Under the pieces are notes generated by a model, which saw only the letters and a program-made list of their open reading frames with translations, was not told where the DNA came from and did no database searches. Made by a program: the position numbers and the translations under genes. Positions 26,917-34,745 of a DNA stretch of 64,000 nt are shown here, one piece after another. Positions within the stretch are counted from its first letter, which is position 1, and every line of letters begins with the position of its first letter. Source of the stretch: Falsiroseomonas selenitidurans (GTDB lineage: Bacteria; Pseudomonadota; Alphaproteobacteria; Acetobacterales; Acetobacteraceae); assembly GCF_012103215.1 (NCBI RefSeq), contig NZ_JAAVNE010000003.1:1-64000 (forward strand). The letters run 5' to 3'.

Positions 26917-27552
26917 TCAGGCGGGCAGATCCGCTGCCGCGGCCTCGATCTCCACGGCCACGCGGCCGAGCCGCCCGACCGCCTTGTAGAAATCCGCCAT
27001 CTGGGCCTTTTCCAGATCGGCGAAGAAAGGCGCCGCCCAGGGCCGGAGGTGGCGTGCGAAGAAGCCCGCCGCGGCATCCGGCTCCACCGCGAAGGCCCCG
27101 GCCAGCAGCCCGGCATAGGCCTCGCACAGGAAGGCGATGTGATCCTCCGGCTCCGCCACGCCTTCGGCCCGCTCGATCCCGAGCGAGGCGAGGTCGCCGC
27201 GCAGATCGGCCAGCGGACGTTCATGCAGGAAGCCGGTCAGGTAGTAGCTGGCATAGGGCAGCAACTCGCCCCGGCCGACGCCGATGAACAGGTTGAAGAA
27301 CTCCCGCTCCGCCGCCTCGGCCCGCGTCGCGCCGGCAGCCCGGGCGAGGGCGGCATAGGCCCCGCCCAGCTCCCCGCTCGTGCCGGCCAGGGCGCGCATC
27401 CGGATCAGCAGCCCGGCATCGGGCGCGGCACCGAGGAGCCGGCCGAGCAGCGCGAACAGCCGCGCGCGCTCGGCATCCACCGGGTCGAGATCAAGCGGGG
27501 TGTGGCCCGCGCGGGGCGGGCCGGCCGCGGCAGCGTCCTGCGTTTCCGTCAT
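26917..27552 (-). CDS. TorD/DmsD-family molybdoenzyme chaperone
   Basis: A 211-residue all-helical chaperone of the TorD family that binds the Tat signal and apo-form of molybdoenzymes until cofactor is inserted. Diagnostic parts are FFNLFIGVGRGELLPYASYY, FLHERPLADLR and the EPEDHIAFLCEAY segment. The partner is very likely the adjacent FDH alpha subunit. The ATG at 27552 begins MTETQD; the upstream frame is open but not protein-like. A Fur-box-like sequence and a promoter-like stretch lie 127-143 nt upstream. Confidence 0.88.
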   Translation of the reverse strand: MTETQDAAAAGPPRAGHTPLDLDPVDAERARLFALLGRLLGAAPDAGLLIRMRALAGTSGELGGAYAALARAAGATRAEAAEREFFNLFIGVGRGELLPYASYYLTGFLHERPLADLRGDLASLGIERAEGVAEPEDHIAFLCEAYAGLLAGAFAVEPDAAAGFFARHLRPWAAPFFADLEKAQMADFYKAVGRLGRVAVEIEAAAADLPA

Positions 27553-27678
27553 CCTGAGGCCATTTCCGGCATTCACCGGGTTGCGGCACCGCGCGGGGGG
27601 CTCCCCAGCCCCATCCGACACGCGCCGGGCGACCAGCGAAGCGCAAAGCCGGGGCGGATGCAAGCGTTTGAAAAATGG

Positions 27679-27695
27679 ATGAGAATCGCTCGCAA
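27679..27695 (-). promoter_or_regulatory. Fur-box-like site upstream of torD-fdh genes
   Basis: Minus strand TTGCGAGCGATTCTCAT. Compared with the Fur-type form TTGCGAATGATTCTCAT that I remember from proteobacterial iron-regulated promoters, it differs at two of 17 positions. It lies in the AT-richest part of the 159-bp gap before the torD-like gene. TTGCGA may also serve as a -35, with TTCAAA 17 nt downstream as a poor -10. If real, it would tie FDH expression to iron. Confidence 0.35.
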
Positions 27696-27711
27696 TTGGC
27701 CCGGCGGGAGG

Positions 27712-27942
27712 TCAGTCGCCGGCGGCCCCGTCCGATCCGGCCTCAGCCTCCGGCCGCGCGCCGAGCGAGGCGGGGTCGATGGCATAGCCGGCGGCGCGAA
27801 ACAGGCCGGCGGCAACGCCGGGCGGGGCATCCGGCGCCAGCGCGGCCGCCAGCCGCGCGCAGAGCCGGGGGTTCACCACCAGGTCGGCGCCCAGGCGCGC
27901 CAATTCGGAACGGGCCAGGTCGGGTCGGTCCATGCTGCTCAT
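27712..27942 (-). CDS. 76-aa hypothetical protein, Nif11-like pattern
   Basis: A small acidic protein whose core (ADLVVNPRLCARLAAALAP, later FRAAGYAIDPASL) recalls the Nif11 pattern of D-L-x2-N-P-x-L and a late G-Y/F-x-I/F motif. The resemblance is weak and from memory. Two start codons are close together (27942 and 27933); neither has a strong SD. It lies between DUF3306 (75 nt) and the torD promoter gap, so it could be the last gene of the accessory operon. Function unknown. Confidence 0.5.
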   Translation of the reverse strand: MSSMDRPDLARSELARLGADLVVNPRLCARLAAALAPDAPPGVAAGLFRAAGYAIDPASLGARPEAEAGSDGAAGD

Positions 27943-28017
27943 ATCCAGGGAACGCCACAGCCTAGAGGCGATGGCAAAACCAGGAGCTGAACATTCCCGA
28001 GAGCTTCGGCAGCAGCG

Positions 28018-28638
28018 TCAGGCGGGCAGCGCGCTGCCATGCCGGCGCCGCGGCGGCGGCTGGTCCTCCTCCTCCGCCGCCGGTTCCTCCGGCGGCAGCG
28101 CCAAGGGTTCCTCCTGCGGCGGCGCGGCCTCCGCCAACAGCGGCGCGGCTTCGTCCTGCGGCGGCGCCACGGGGTCGGGCACCGCAAGCTCCGGCGCCCG
28201 GGGCTCCGGCGTGCCGATCGCCTGGGCCAGCAACGTCTTCACATCGCCACCGAGGTCCAGCGCGAATCCGCCGGGCATCCCGGCGGGATCGTTGAAATCC
28301 CAGGCATAATCCGCCGGGCCGATGAAATCCCGGATCGCCGGGTCCAGCGACCACATGCGCCGCAGCGCCGCGCTGCGCAGCGCCGTCGGGATGCCGGGGC
28401 GGAGGAAGGCGGTGATGTCGCTCGCCTCCGTCAGCGCCTCGATCGGGGGCAGCGCCGGCAGGTCGAGGTCGGCCACCGGTTCGACCGGCACGGCCACCGC
28501 CTCGGCCAGCGGCGTGGCCTCGGCGACGGCCTCAGGCGCCGGCTCAGGCACCGGCTCCGGCGCGCGGGGCGGGCTGCGCTTCAGGCGGGACCAGCGGCTG
28601 AGGAAGCCATCCGCCTCCCCACGCGTTCCTGCGGTCAT
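28018..28638 (-). CDS. DUF3306 protein
   Basis: A 206-residue protein with the DUF3306 signature: N-terminal FLSRWSRLKR and the central GIPTALRSAALRRMWSLDP then IRDF and ADYAWDFNDP. Proline/glutamate/alanine-rich low-complexity segments flank this on both sides (about 25-60 and 145-200). No signal or membrane helix. DUF3306 genes accompany DUF3305 and Fdh3-type FDH genes in alpha- and betaproteobacteria; a maturation role is inferred from position only. It overlaps DUF3305 by 4 nt (ATGA). Confidence 0.88.
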   Translation of the reverse strand: MTAGTRGEADGFLSRWSRLKRSPPRAPEPVPEPAPEAVAEATPLAEAVAVPVEPVADLDLPALPPIEALTEASDITAFLRPGIPTALRSAALRRMWSLDPAIRDFIGPADYAWDFNDPAGMPGGFALDLGGDVKTLLAQAIGTPEPRAPELAVPDPVAPPQDEAAPLLAEAAPPQEEPLALPPEEPAAEEEDQPPPRRRHGSALPA

Positions 28639-29153
28639 TCCTCCGGCTCCGCGATGCGGCTGCGATGCGCCAGCGCCTCCGGGTCCGCCTGGTCGCGCCG
28701 ACGCTTCCAGAAGCCGCGTTCCTTGTGGTGGCGGGCGCAGAAGGCCTCCATCGTCGCCCGCAGCCCGGGCGGCATGGGCAGCGATTCGAGCAGGTCCTGC
28801 CCCACATCGGCGTGCAGATGCGCCTCCCCCGGGTCGGCGGTGACGCTGTGCAACATGAGGCCCGGCGGCGTCTCCGCCGGGCGCAGCAGCGCCCAGACCA
28901 GCGGCTGGGCGGAGGCCAGATTATGCCGGTAATTGTCGGTGTCCGTCGGGTGCAGCGCCACATCCCCCACCCCGGCGAAGAACACCGACCGGCCCGGCTC
29001 CTGCCGCAGCAGGGTCCAGGGCGGGATGGCAGGCGCTTCCTCCAGCACCTCGATGGCGCGCCACACCTCCTCCGCCCAGCGGGTCACGCCGGGGCGGCGT
29101 TCCACCAGCACGGCGAGCGGGATGAACAGGCTTTCCGGGTTGTGCGCGCGCAT
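28635..29153 (-). CDS. DUF3305 protein
   Basis: A 172-residue protein with the DUF3305 N terminus (IPLAVLVERRPGVTRWAEEVWR) and a basic tail (FCARHHKERGFWKRRRD). Function unknown; consistently linked to Fdh3-type formate dehydrogenase genes. The ATG at 29153 overlaps the DUF6352 stop by one base (TGATG) and its own stop overlaps DUF3306, so translation of this accessory block is chained. No cofactor-binding cysteine pattern. Confidence 0.88.
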   Translation of the reverse strand: MRAHNPESLFIPLAVLVERRPGVTRWAEEVWRAIEVLEEAPAIPPWTLLRQEPGRSVFFAGVGDVALHPTDTDNYRHNLASAQPLVWALLRPAETPPGLMLHSVTADPGEAHLHADVGQDLLESLPMPPGLRATMEAFCARHHKERGFWKRRRDQADPEALAHRSRIAEPEE

Positions 29154-30199
29154 CAGGCGCCGTCCTGCTTCGGGCGCAGCGGCAGGCCGGTGACCAGGTT
29201 CTGTGGCTTCATCCGCACCAGCTGCGCCGCATCCATCGCCAGCGCCAGGTACACCGGCTTCCCGGCCAGGCGCGGCAGCACCCGCGAGGCTTCGGCAAAT
29301 TCCAGCACGCCCAGCCAGAGGATGCGCGCCAGCCGCGCCTGCTTCACCTTCTTCCCCTGCCACAGGTCGTTGGCGATGCCGGTGGCTTCCGCATCCAGCC
29401 CGACATGCCAGGTCCAGTGGCGATCCTCGATCACCGGCACCGGGCGGATCGCCACCCGTTCCCCGATCACATGGCCGATGAAGGCTTCCAGCGCGCGGGC
29501 CAGCCCGTGCTGGCCGGGGCGGTTCTCGGCGATGTCGAGCGCGAGGTCATGCGCATCCGACCGGCCGCGATAGAGCGCCGCATTCTCCTCCGAGAGCACG
29601 TCCAGCTCCACCTCCCGCGGCGGGGAGCCGGCTTCCGCCAGCAACTGGCCGAGCGGGCCGAAGCCGCCATCGGCACTGCGGTTGTCCACCACCTCCTGGT
29701 CCGCCAGCAGCAGCGCGCCCTGGTGGATGGCGGCGCGCTGCGGGCGGAAGAACAGCTCCGCGGCGCGCAGGGTGAAGGAATCCTCCACCCCCTCCAGCGC
29801 CGCGCGGGCCACCAGGTGGGTCAGCATCTGCAGGAAGATCGGCGGGATGCCCGCCACGCCCTCCCGGTACAATGCCAGCCAGGCGGCCTCCAGGCTCGGC
29901 TGCGCCCGCACCCGGTCGCGGAAGCCGAGGTAGACGGCAAAGTTCTCCCGCGCATCGGGGTCGGCCAAAGCTGCCAGATCGGCAGGGGATACCGCCCGCA
30001 ACGGCTCCGCCAGCAGGGCGGCGTGCAGGGCGCGTTCCGCCGGGCAGGCTTCCTCGGGCGGCACCAGCTCCGGCCGCGCGCAGAAGGCGCGCCAGAGATC
30101 CGGCGTGGCGTGGATGCGGCCCGCCGCGTCGCGGTCGCAGAGATGATGCCCGCTGGCGACCCAGAAATCACCGGGGGCGAGCCCTGCCGGGGCGTTCAT
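29153..30199 (-). CDS. DUF6352 family protein
   Basis: A 348-residue soluble protein that I place in DUF6352, a family tied to FDH clusters. Recognisable segments are FWVASGHHLCDRDAAGRI, ELFFRPQRAAIHQGALLLAD, RHWTWHVGLDAEATGIAND and KPVYLALAMD. Function unknown. The start at 30199 overlaps the DUF6505 stop (ATGA). The conserved H-W-T-W-H-V-G-L-D stretch and several other histidines could bind metal or cofactor, but no known motif is present. Confidence 0.8.
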   Translation of the reverse strand: MNAPAGLAPGDFWVASGHHLCDRDAAGRIHATPDLWRAFCARPELVPPEEACPAERALHAALLAEPLRAVSPADLAALADPDARENFAVYLGFRDRVRAQPSLEAAWLALYREGVAGIPPIFLQMLTHLVARAALEGVEDSFTLRAAELFFRPQRAAIHQGALLLADQEVVDNRSADGGFGPLGQLLAEAGSPPREVELDVLSEENAALYRGRSDAHDLALDIAENRPGQHGLARALEAFIGHVIGERVAIRPVPVIEDRHWTWHVGLDAEATGIANDLWQGKKVKQARLARILWLGVLEFAEASRVLPRLAGKPVYLALAMDAAQLVRMKPQNLVTGLPLRPKQDGA

Positions 30200-30750
30200 G
30201 GCGTGCCGCCTCGCGCCAGGGCGGCCAGGTCCGGCCGGTCCGGCTCCGGGGCGTCGGTCTCCACCAGGGCAAACACCGGCAGGCCCTCCAGCCCGGTGCC
30301 GGCGCGGCGGTGCAGGGTGCGGAAGCGTTCGCGCACCGCGCCCTCCTCCACGCCGCGGCTCAGCGCCAGCACGGTGCCAAGGGGGTGGTTGCAGAGGCTG
30401 GCGGCGAAATCCAGCTCCTCCCGCGCCGCGGCCTCGGCGGCGGCTGCATCCGGCGCGCCGTGGCGGGTCAGGATGTGCCGCGCCAGCCGGGCCAGCGCCG
30501 CGGCGCGTTCCTCGGCCGTGGCCTCCGCCACCTCGACCAGGGTGGACCAGCCGAAGCTGGAGAGGCCGAGAAAGCCGCCGCGGAAGGCCTGACGGCGCCG
30601 GCCGGAGAGTGCCTCCGGCGCCTCGTCCCAGAATTCGAAGCCGCCGGGCACTGCCCATTCGCCGGGCTCCGCCGCCGTGCCAAAGATCACGGTGTCCGAG
30701 GGGTCGAGGCGCAGGGTGCGCGGCAGGCGGTGCGTCATGGCGTGCATCAT
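30196..30750 (-). CDS. DUF6505 family protein
   Basis: A 184-residue protein matching the DUF6505 pattern near its start (LPRTLRLDPSDTVIFGTAAEPGEWAVPGGF) and in RQAFRGGFLGLSSFGWSTLVEV. Function unknown, found beside DUF6352 in FDH clusters. The ATG at 30750 is favoured because it overlaps the upstream stop as ATGATG; the ATG at 30738 (MTHRLPR) is possible. It overlaps DUF6352 by 4 nt. Confidence 0.78.
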   Translation of the reverse strand: MMHAMTHRLPRTLRLDPSDTVIFGTAAEPGEWAVPGGFEFWDEAPEALSGRRRQAFRGGFLGLSSFGWSTLVEVAEATAEERAAALARLARHILTRHGAPDAAAAEAAAREELDFAASLCNHPLGTVLALSRGVEEGAVRERFRTLHRRAGTGLEGLPVFALVETDAPEPDRPDLAALARGGTP

Positions 30751-31469
30751 GCGGCCTGGGCCAGGGCTTCGGCCAGGGGCAGAAGGCGGCGGGTGCCCCC
30801 GGCCTCCAGCACCAGGGCAGCGGAGGCGGGGTCCAGGCCAAGCCGCGCCGCGCCCATCCCGGCCTCCGGCTCCAGCCGCGCCAGATAGCGGCTGGCCAGC
30901 CGGGGGAAGCCGCCCTGCGGCCCGGGCGCCTGCCATTCCGCCAGCCCGGCCATCAGATGCCGCGCCCAGGCGGCGGTGAGATCGGCGGCCGAGGCGTCTT
31001 CCGCCAGCCAGCCTTCCTCATGCAGCGCGGTCTGCTGCAGGCCGTGCCCGGCCTCCCACCCCGCGGGGAAGGACAGCCGCGCCTCCACCCCCACCACCAG
31101 CCAGTCCGGCACCGCGTCCTCCGCCGTGCCGGGCGGCCAGGCGAGGCGGGCCTGGCCGATGCGGCCGGCATTGATGCGGATGGTGGCCGGCCAGCCGAAG
31201 CTGATCGCGGCTTCCGGCGGGCCATAGGCGCCCAGCGCATCGGCAAGCGCGCTGGCGGCGGCGAAGACCGCGGCGCGGGCGGCGGCCAGTGGCATCTCCG
31301 GCTCCAGCACCACCGCCGCCTCGATCCGTGCGGCGGAGGCGACCCAGGCCAGCGTGCCGGCGCCGTGGCGCGGGGCAAGGGCGATGGCGCGGCGCAGCGC
31401 ATCGCCGCCTTCGCGCAGCCGGACCACGGGGGTGAAGGCGCTGGGCAGGTCGGGCAGGTCCTGGGACAC
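30747..31469 (-). CDS. biotin/lipoate protein ligase-like protein
   Basis: A 240-residue protein resembling the truncated biotin/lipoate--protein ligase-like family of alphaproteobacterial FDH clusters: LREGGDALRRAIALAPRHGAGTLAW at the start, VVLEPEMPL, FGWPATIRINAGRIG and a C-terminal RYLARLEPE region. The GRGRxG-type lipoyl/biotinyl-AMP motif of true ligases is absent, so it may not ligate anything. The GTG at 31469 begins VSQDLPDLP; only GGAAA is upstream. It heads the minus-strand accessory operon and is divergent from the 4Fe-4S protein gene across 86 bp. Confidence 0.78.
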   Translation of the reverse strand: MSQDLPDLPSAFTPVVRLREGGDALRRAIALAPRHGAGTLAWVASAARIEAAVVLEPEMPLAAARAAVFAAASALADALGAYGPPEAAISFGWPATIRINAGRIGQARLAWPPGTAEDAVPDWLVVGVEARLSFPAGWEAGHGLQQTALHEEGWLAEDASAADLTAAWARHLMAGLAEWQAPGPQGGFPRLASRYLARLEPEAGMGAARLGLDPASAALVLEAGGTRRLLPLAEALAQAA

Positions 31470-31555
31470 GGCGTTTCCGGGCGGGTGCTCGCAAGGGCGC
31501 GATCCGGGGCATATATGCGGGGGACAGGGCCGCAAACAGGGCCACCGGGAGCCGG

Positions 31556-33610
31556 ATGACCAGGACGCCGATCACCTTCGTCTGCAGCTGCGAGGACACC
31601 ATGGCGCTGGATGGCCGCGCCATCGCGCGCGGCTGCGCCGGCGGGGCGCCGCGCCTGGCGGAACAGCTCTGCCAGTCGCAGCTCGACCGCTTCCTCGCCG
31701 CGCTGGGGGAGGCGCCTTCCGCCGTCACCGTCGCCTGCACCGCCCAGGCGCCGCTGTTCCGGCAGGAGGCGGAGGCGGCGGGCTTCGCCGGCGCGCTGGA
31801 CTTCGTGAATCTGCGGGAGACGGCCGGCTGGTCCGCCGAGGGCCGCGCGGCGGGCCCGAAGATGGCCGCGCTGATCGCCGCCGCCGCGGTGCCGATGCCC
31901 GCCACGCCGCTGGTGCCGCTGGAAAGCCAGGGGGTGACGCTGGTGCTGGGCTGCGACGCGGTGGCCCTGGCCGCCGCCGAACGCCTGGCGGCGACGCTGG
32001 ACGTGACCGTGCTGCTGGATGGGCGGGAGCCGGTGCAGCCGCTGCGCGCCGCGGATTTCCCCGTCGCCCGCGGCCGCGCCCGCGCCGCCACCGGCTGGCT
32101 TGGCGGCTTCGAGGTGGTGGTGGATGGCCACGCCATGCCGCGCCCATCTTCCCGCGCCGCCTATGAGTGGGGCCCCCGGCGGGACGGCGCGCTCAGCCGC
32201 TGCGACATCCTGCTGGACCTGACCGGCGGCGCGCCGCTGTTCCCGGCCGGCGAGCTTCGCCAGGGTTATCTGCGCGCCGACCCGGCCGATGCCGCCGCGG
32301 TGGTACGCGCCCTGGTGGCGGCGGAAGGGCTGGTCGGCCGCTTCGAGAAGCCGCGCTTCGTGACCTTCGACGCCGGCCTCTGCGCCCATGCGCGCAACCG
32401 GCGCGTCGCCTGCACCCGCTGCCTCGATCTCTGCCCGACCGGCGCCATCACCCCCTCCGTCGCGCCGTCGGGCGTCGGCGTGGGCAATCATGTGGTGATC
32501 TCGGCGGAGATCTGCGCCGGCTGCGGCGCCTGCGCCGCCATCTGCCCGACCGGCGCCGCCAGCTACGCCCTGCCGCCTTCCACCGCCCTGGCCCGCCGCC
32601 TGCGCACCCTGCTGCTGACCTATCGCGAGGCGGGCGGGGAAGCGCCGGTGCTGCTGGTGGTGGATGCGGTGGGGGAGGCGCTGGTGGACGCCCTGGCCCG
32701 GCAGGGCGATGGCCTGCCGGCGCGGGTGCTGCCGCTGCGGGTGAACGAGGTCTCGCAGCTGGATCTCGGCCTGCTGCTGGCCGGCTTCGCCTGGGGCGCG
32801 GCGCGCATCCGCCTGCTGCTGCCGGCCCGGCGCCGGCATGGCGTGGAAGGCGTGCTGCGCAACCTGGACTACGCCGAGGCGGTGCTGGCGGGCCTCGCCG
32901 TGCCCGACCAGGGGGCGCCGCGCGCCGCCGCGATCGAGACGGACGACCCCTTCACGCTGGGCGAGGCGCTGGCCGCCCTGCCCCGTCGCGGCCTGCCCTT
33001 CCCCCCCGCCACCTTCCACGCGCTGGGCCAGGGGCGGGAGGTGCTGCGCCAGGCCGGGCGCGCGCTGGCGGAGGGCGCCGAGCGGCGCGACGCCGTGCTG
33101 CCCATGCCGGCGCTGGCCCCCTTCGGCGTGGCCGAGGTGGCGACCGAGGGCTGCACGCTGTGCCTGGCCTGCACCATGGTCTGCCCGACCGGCGCCTTCA
33201 CCGCCAATCCGGAAACGCCGCAGCTGCGCTTCCTGGAGGATGCCTGCGTGCAATGCGGCCTCTGCGCCACCACCTGCCCGGAGAAGGTGATCACCCTGGC
33301 GCCGCGGCTGAACCTGGCGGCGGAAGCGGCGCAGCTTCGCGTGGTGAAGCAGGAGGAGCCCTTCTGCTGCGAACGCTGCGCCAAGCCTTTCGGGGTGAAG
33401 GCGCAGATCGACCGGGTGACCCGCAAGCTGGCCGAGACCGGCCACTGGATGTACCGCGACGGAAGGCAGCTTGCGCTGCTGCGGCTGTGCGAGGATTGCC
33501 GCGCCTTCGCCGCCACCGATGCGCAGATGGACCCCTATGCCGGCCCTGCCCGCCCGGTGGCGAAGACCACGGAGGATTGGCTGCGGGAGGCGGAGCGGGA
33601 CGCGGATTGA
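31556..33610 (+). CDS. four-cluster 4Fe-4S ferredoxin-like protein of FDH cluster
   Basis: A 684-residue soluble protein. Two pairs of [4Fe-4S] motifs: CTRCLDLCPTGAI (near 286) with CAGCGACAAICP (near 320), and CTLCLACTMVCP (near 533) with CVQCGLCATTCP (near 563). A C-terminal CCERCAKPF (near 603) and CEDC (near 646) look like a small zinc-type site. The N terminus (TFVCSCEDTM) and the region to about 280 have no named fold I recognise. Related genes sit beside DUF3305/3306 in FDH clusters. Electron transfer or cofactor assembly for FDH is inferred. GGGAG precedes the ATG. Confidence 0.85.
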   Translation: MTRTPITFVCSCEDTMALDGRAIARGCAGGAPRLAEQLCQSQLDRFLAALGEAPSAVTVACTAQAPLFRQEAEAAGFAGALDFVNLRETAGWSAEGRAAGPKMAALIAAAAVPMPATPLVPLESQGVTLVLGCDAVALAAAERLAATLDVTVLLDGREPVQPLRAADFPVARGRARAATGWLGGFEVVVDGHAMPRPSSRAAYEWGPRRDGALSRCDILLDLTGGAPLFPAGELRQGYLRADPADAAAVVRALVAAEGLVGRFEKPRFVTFDAGLCAHARNRRVACTRCLDLCPTGAITPSVAPSGVGVGNHVVISAEICAGCGACAAICPTGAASYALPPSTALARRLRTLLLTYREAGGEAPVLLVVDAVGEALVDALARQGDGLPARVLPLRVNEVSQLDLGLLLAGFAWGAARIRLLLPARRRHGVEGVLRNLDYAEAVLAGLAVPDQGAPRAAAIETDDPFTLGEALAALPRRGLPFPPATFHALGQGREVLRQAGRALAEGAERRDAVLPMPALAPFGVAEVATEGCTLCLACTMVCPTGAFTANPETPQLRFLEDACVQCGLCATTCPEKVITLAPRLNLAAEAAQLRVVKQEEPFCCERCAKPFGVKAQIDRVTRKLAETGHWMYRDGRQLALLRLCEDCRAFAATDAQMDPYAGPARPVAKTTEDWLREAERDAD

Positions 33611-33674
33611 TCGCGGCGCCCCACCGGCCCGGCCCCATCCTCGCCCCGCTGACGACGAAGCGACCCGCATCATC

Positions 33675-33704
33675 GGCGCGGCGGATGGGCCCATCCGCCG
33701 CGCC
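33675..33704. other. 30-bp perfect palindrome
   Basis: Fifteen-base arms (GGCGCGGCGGATGGG and its exact complement CCCATCCGCCGCGCC) with no spacer. It lies 64 nt after the ferredoxin-like stop and 27 nt before the oxidoreductase start. It could be a hairpin terminator without T-tract, a leader structure, or a dimer-binding operator. Confidence 0.55.
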
Positions 33705-33731
33705 CATCGCCAGACGATGGAGGACATCACC

Positions 33732-34745
33732 ATGAAGAACCCGCAGATCCTGCTCGCCCGCCGGCCGCAGGGTGCCCCGGTGCCGGAGGATTTCCGCCTG
33801 GTGGAATCGCCGATGCCCGAGCCGGGCGAGGGCGAGGTGCTGGTGCGGCACCGTTTCCTGTCGCTGGACCCCTATCAGCGCGGCCGCATGGACGACGCGA
33901 AATCCTACGCCGCGCCGGTCGCGCTCGGCGGCGTCATGGAATGCCAGGCGGTGGGCCAGGTGGCGGCGAGCCGCGATTCGCGGTTCAGGGAAGGCGACTG
34001 GGTGCTGGGCGGCTTCGGCTGGCAGGGTTTCTCGGTGCGGCCGGGCAAGGCGCTGATCCCGATCGACCCGGCGGAGGCGCCGCCCTCCACCGCGCTCGGC
34101 GTGCTCGGCATGCCCGGGCTGACGGCCTGGGTGGGGCTCGAGGATATCGGCCAGCCCAAGGCCGGCGAGACGCTGGTGGTCTCCGCCGCCTCCGGCGCCG
34201 TGGGCCAGGTGGCCGGGCAGCTTGGGAAACTGCGGGGCGCGCGGGTGGTGGGCATCGCCGGCGGCGCCGCCAAAGGCGCCTTCGTGCGGGACACGCTGGG
34301 CTTCGACGCCGCCATCGACCATCGCGGCGACCTCGACGCGCAGCTCGATGCCGCCTGCCCGGCAGGCATCGACGTGTATTGGGAGAATGTGGGTGGCGAA
34401 GTGCAGGCGGCGGTCTTCCCGCGGCTGAACGATTTCGGCCGCATGGTGATGTGCGGCATGATCGCGCAGTACAACACCGCCGCCGGTGCCGCCGCCACCG
34501 GCGCCATGCCCGGACCCAATCTGGGGCCGGTGGTGCGCAAGCGGCTGCGCATCCAGGGCTTCATCGTCTCCGACACCGGCTGGAGGCGCTACGGCGCCTT
34601 CCGGGCGGAGATGCTGGGCCACCTGCGCGAAGGCCGGCTGCACTGGAAGGAGGATGTGGCGCAGGGCCTGGCGGCGGCGCCGCAGGCCTTCATCGGCATG
34701 CTGGCCGGCCGCAACTTCGGCAAGCAGGTGGTCGCGGTGGAATGA
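33732..34745 (+). CDS. NADP-dependent MDR-family oxidoreductase (CurA/leukotriene dehydrogenase-like)
   Basis: A 337-residue zinc-free medium-chain reductase of the prostaglandin/curcumin reductase type. The N-terminal GroES-like domain has LDPYQRGRM; the Rossmann part has SAASGAVGQVAGQ and WENVGGEVQ; MCGMIAQYN is diagnostic. These enzymes reduce the C=C of enones with NADPH. The ATG at 33732 has GGAGG 8 nt upstream; an earlier in-frame ATG overlaps this SD and is less likely. It is coupled to the next hydrolase by an ATGA overlap. Confidence 0.9.
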   Translation: MKNPQILLARRPQGAPVPEDFRLVESPMPEPGEGEVLVRHRFLSLDPYQRGRMDDAKSYAAPVALGGVMECQAVGQVAASRDSRFREGDWVLGGFGWQGFSVRPGKALIPIDPAEAPPSTALGVLGMPGLTAWVGLEDIGQPKAGETLVVSAASGAVGQVAGQLGKLRGARVVGIAGGAAKGAFVRDTLGFDAAIDHRGDLDAQLDAACPAGIDVYWENVGGEVQAAVFPRLNDFGRMVMCGMIAQYNTAAGAAATGAMPGPNLGPVVRKRLRIQGFIVSDTGWRRYGAFRAEMLGHLREGRLHWKEDVAQGLAAAPQAFIGMLAGRNFGKQVVAVE

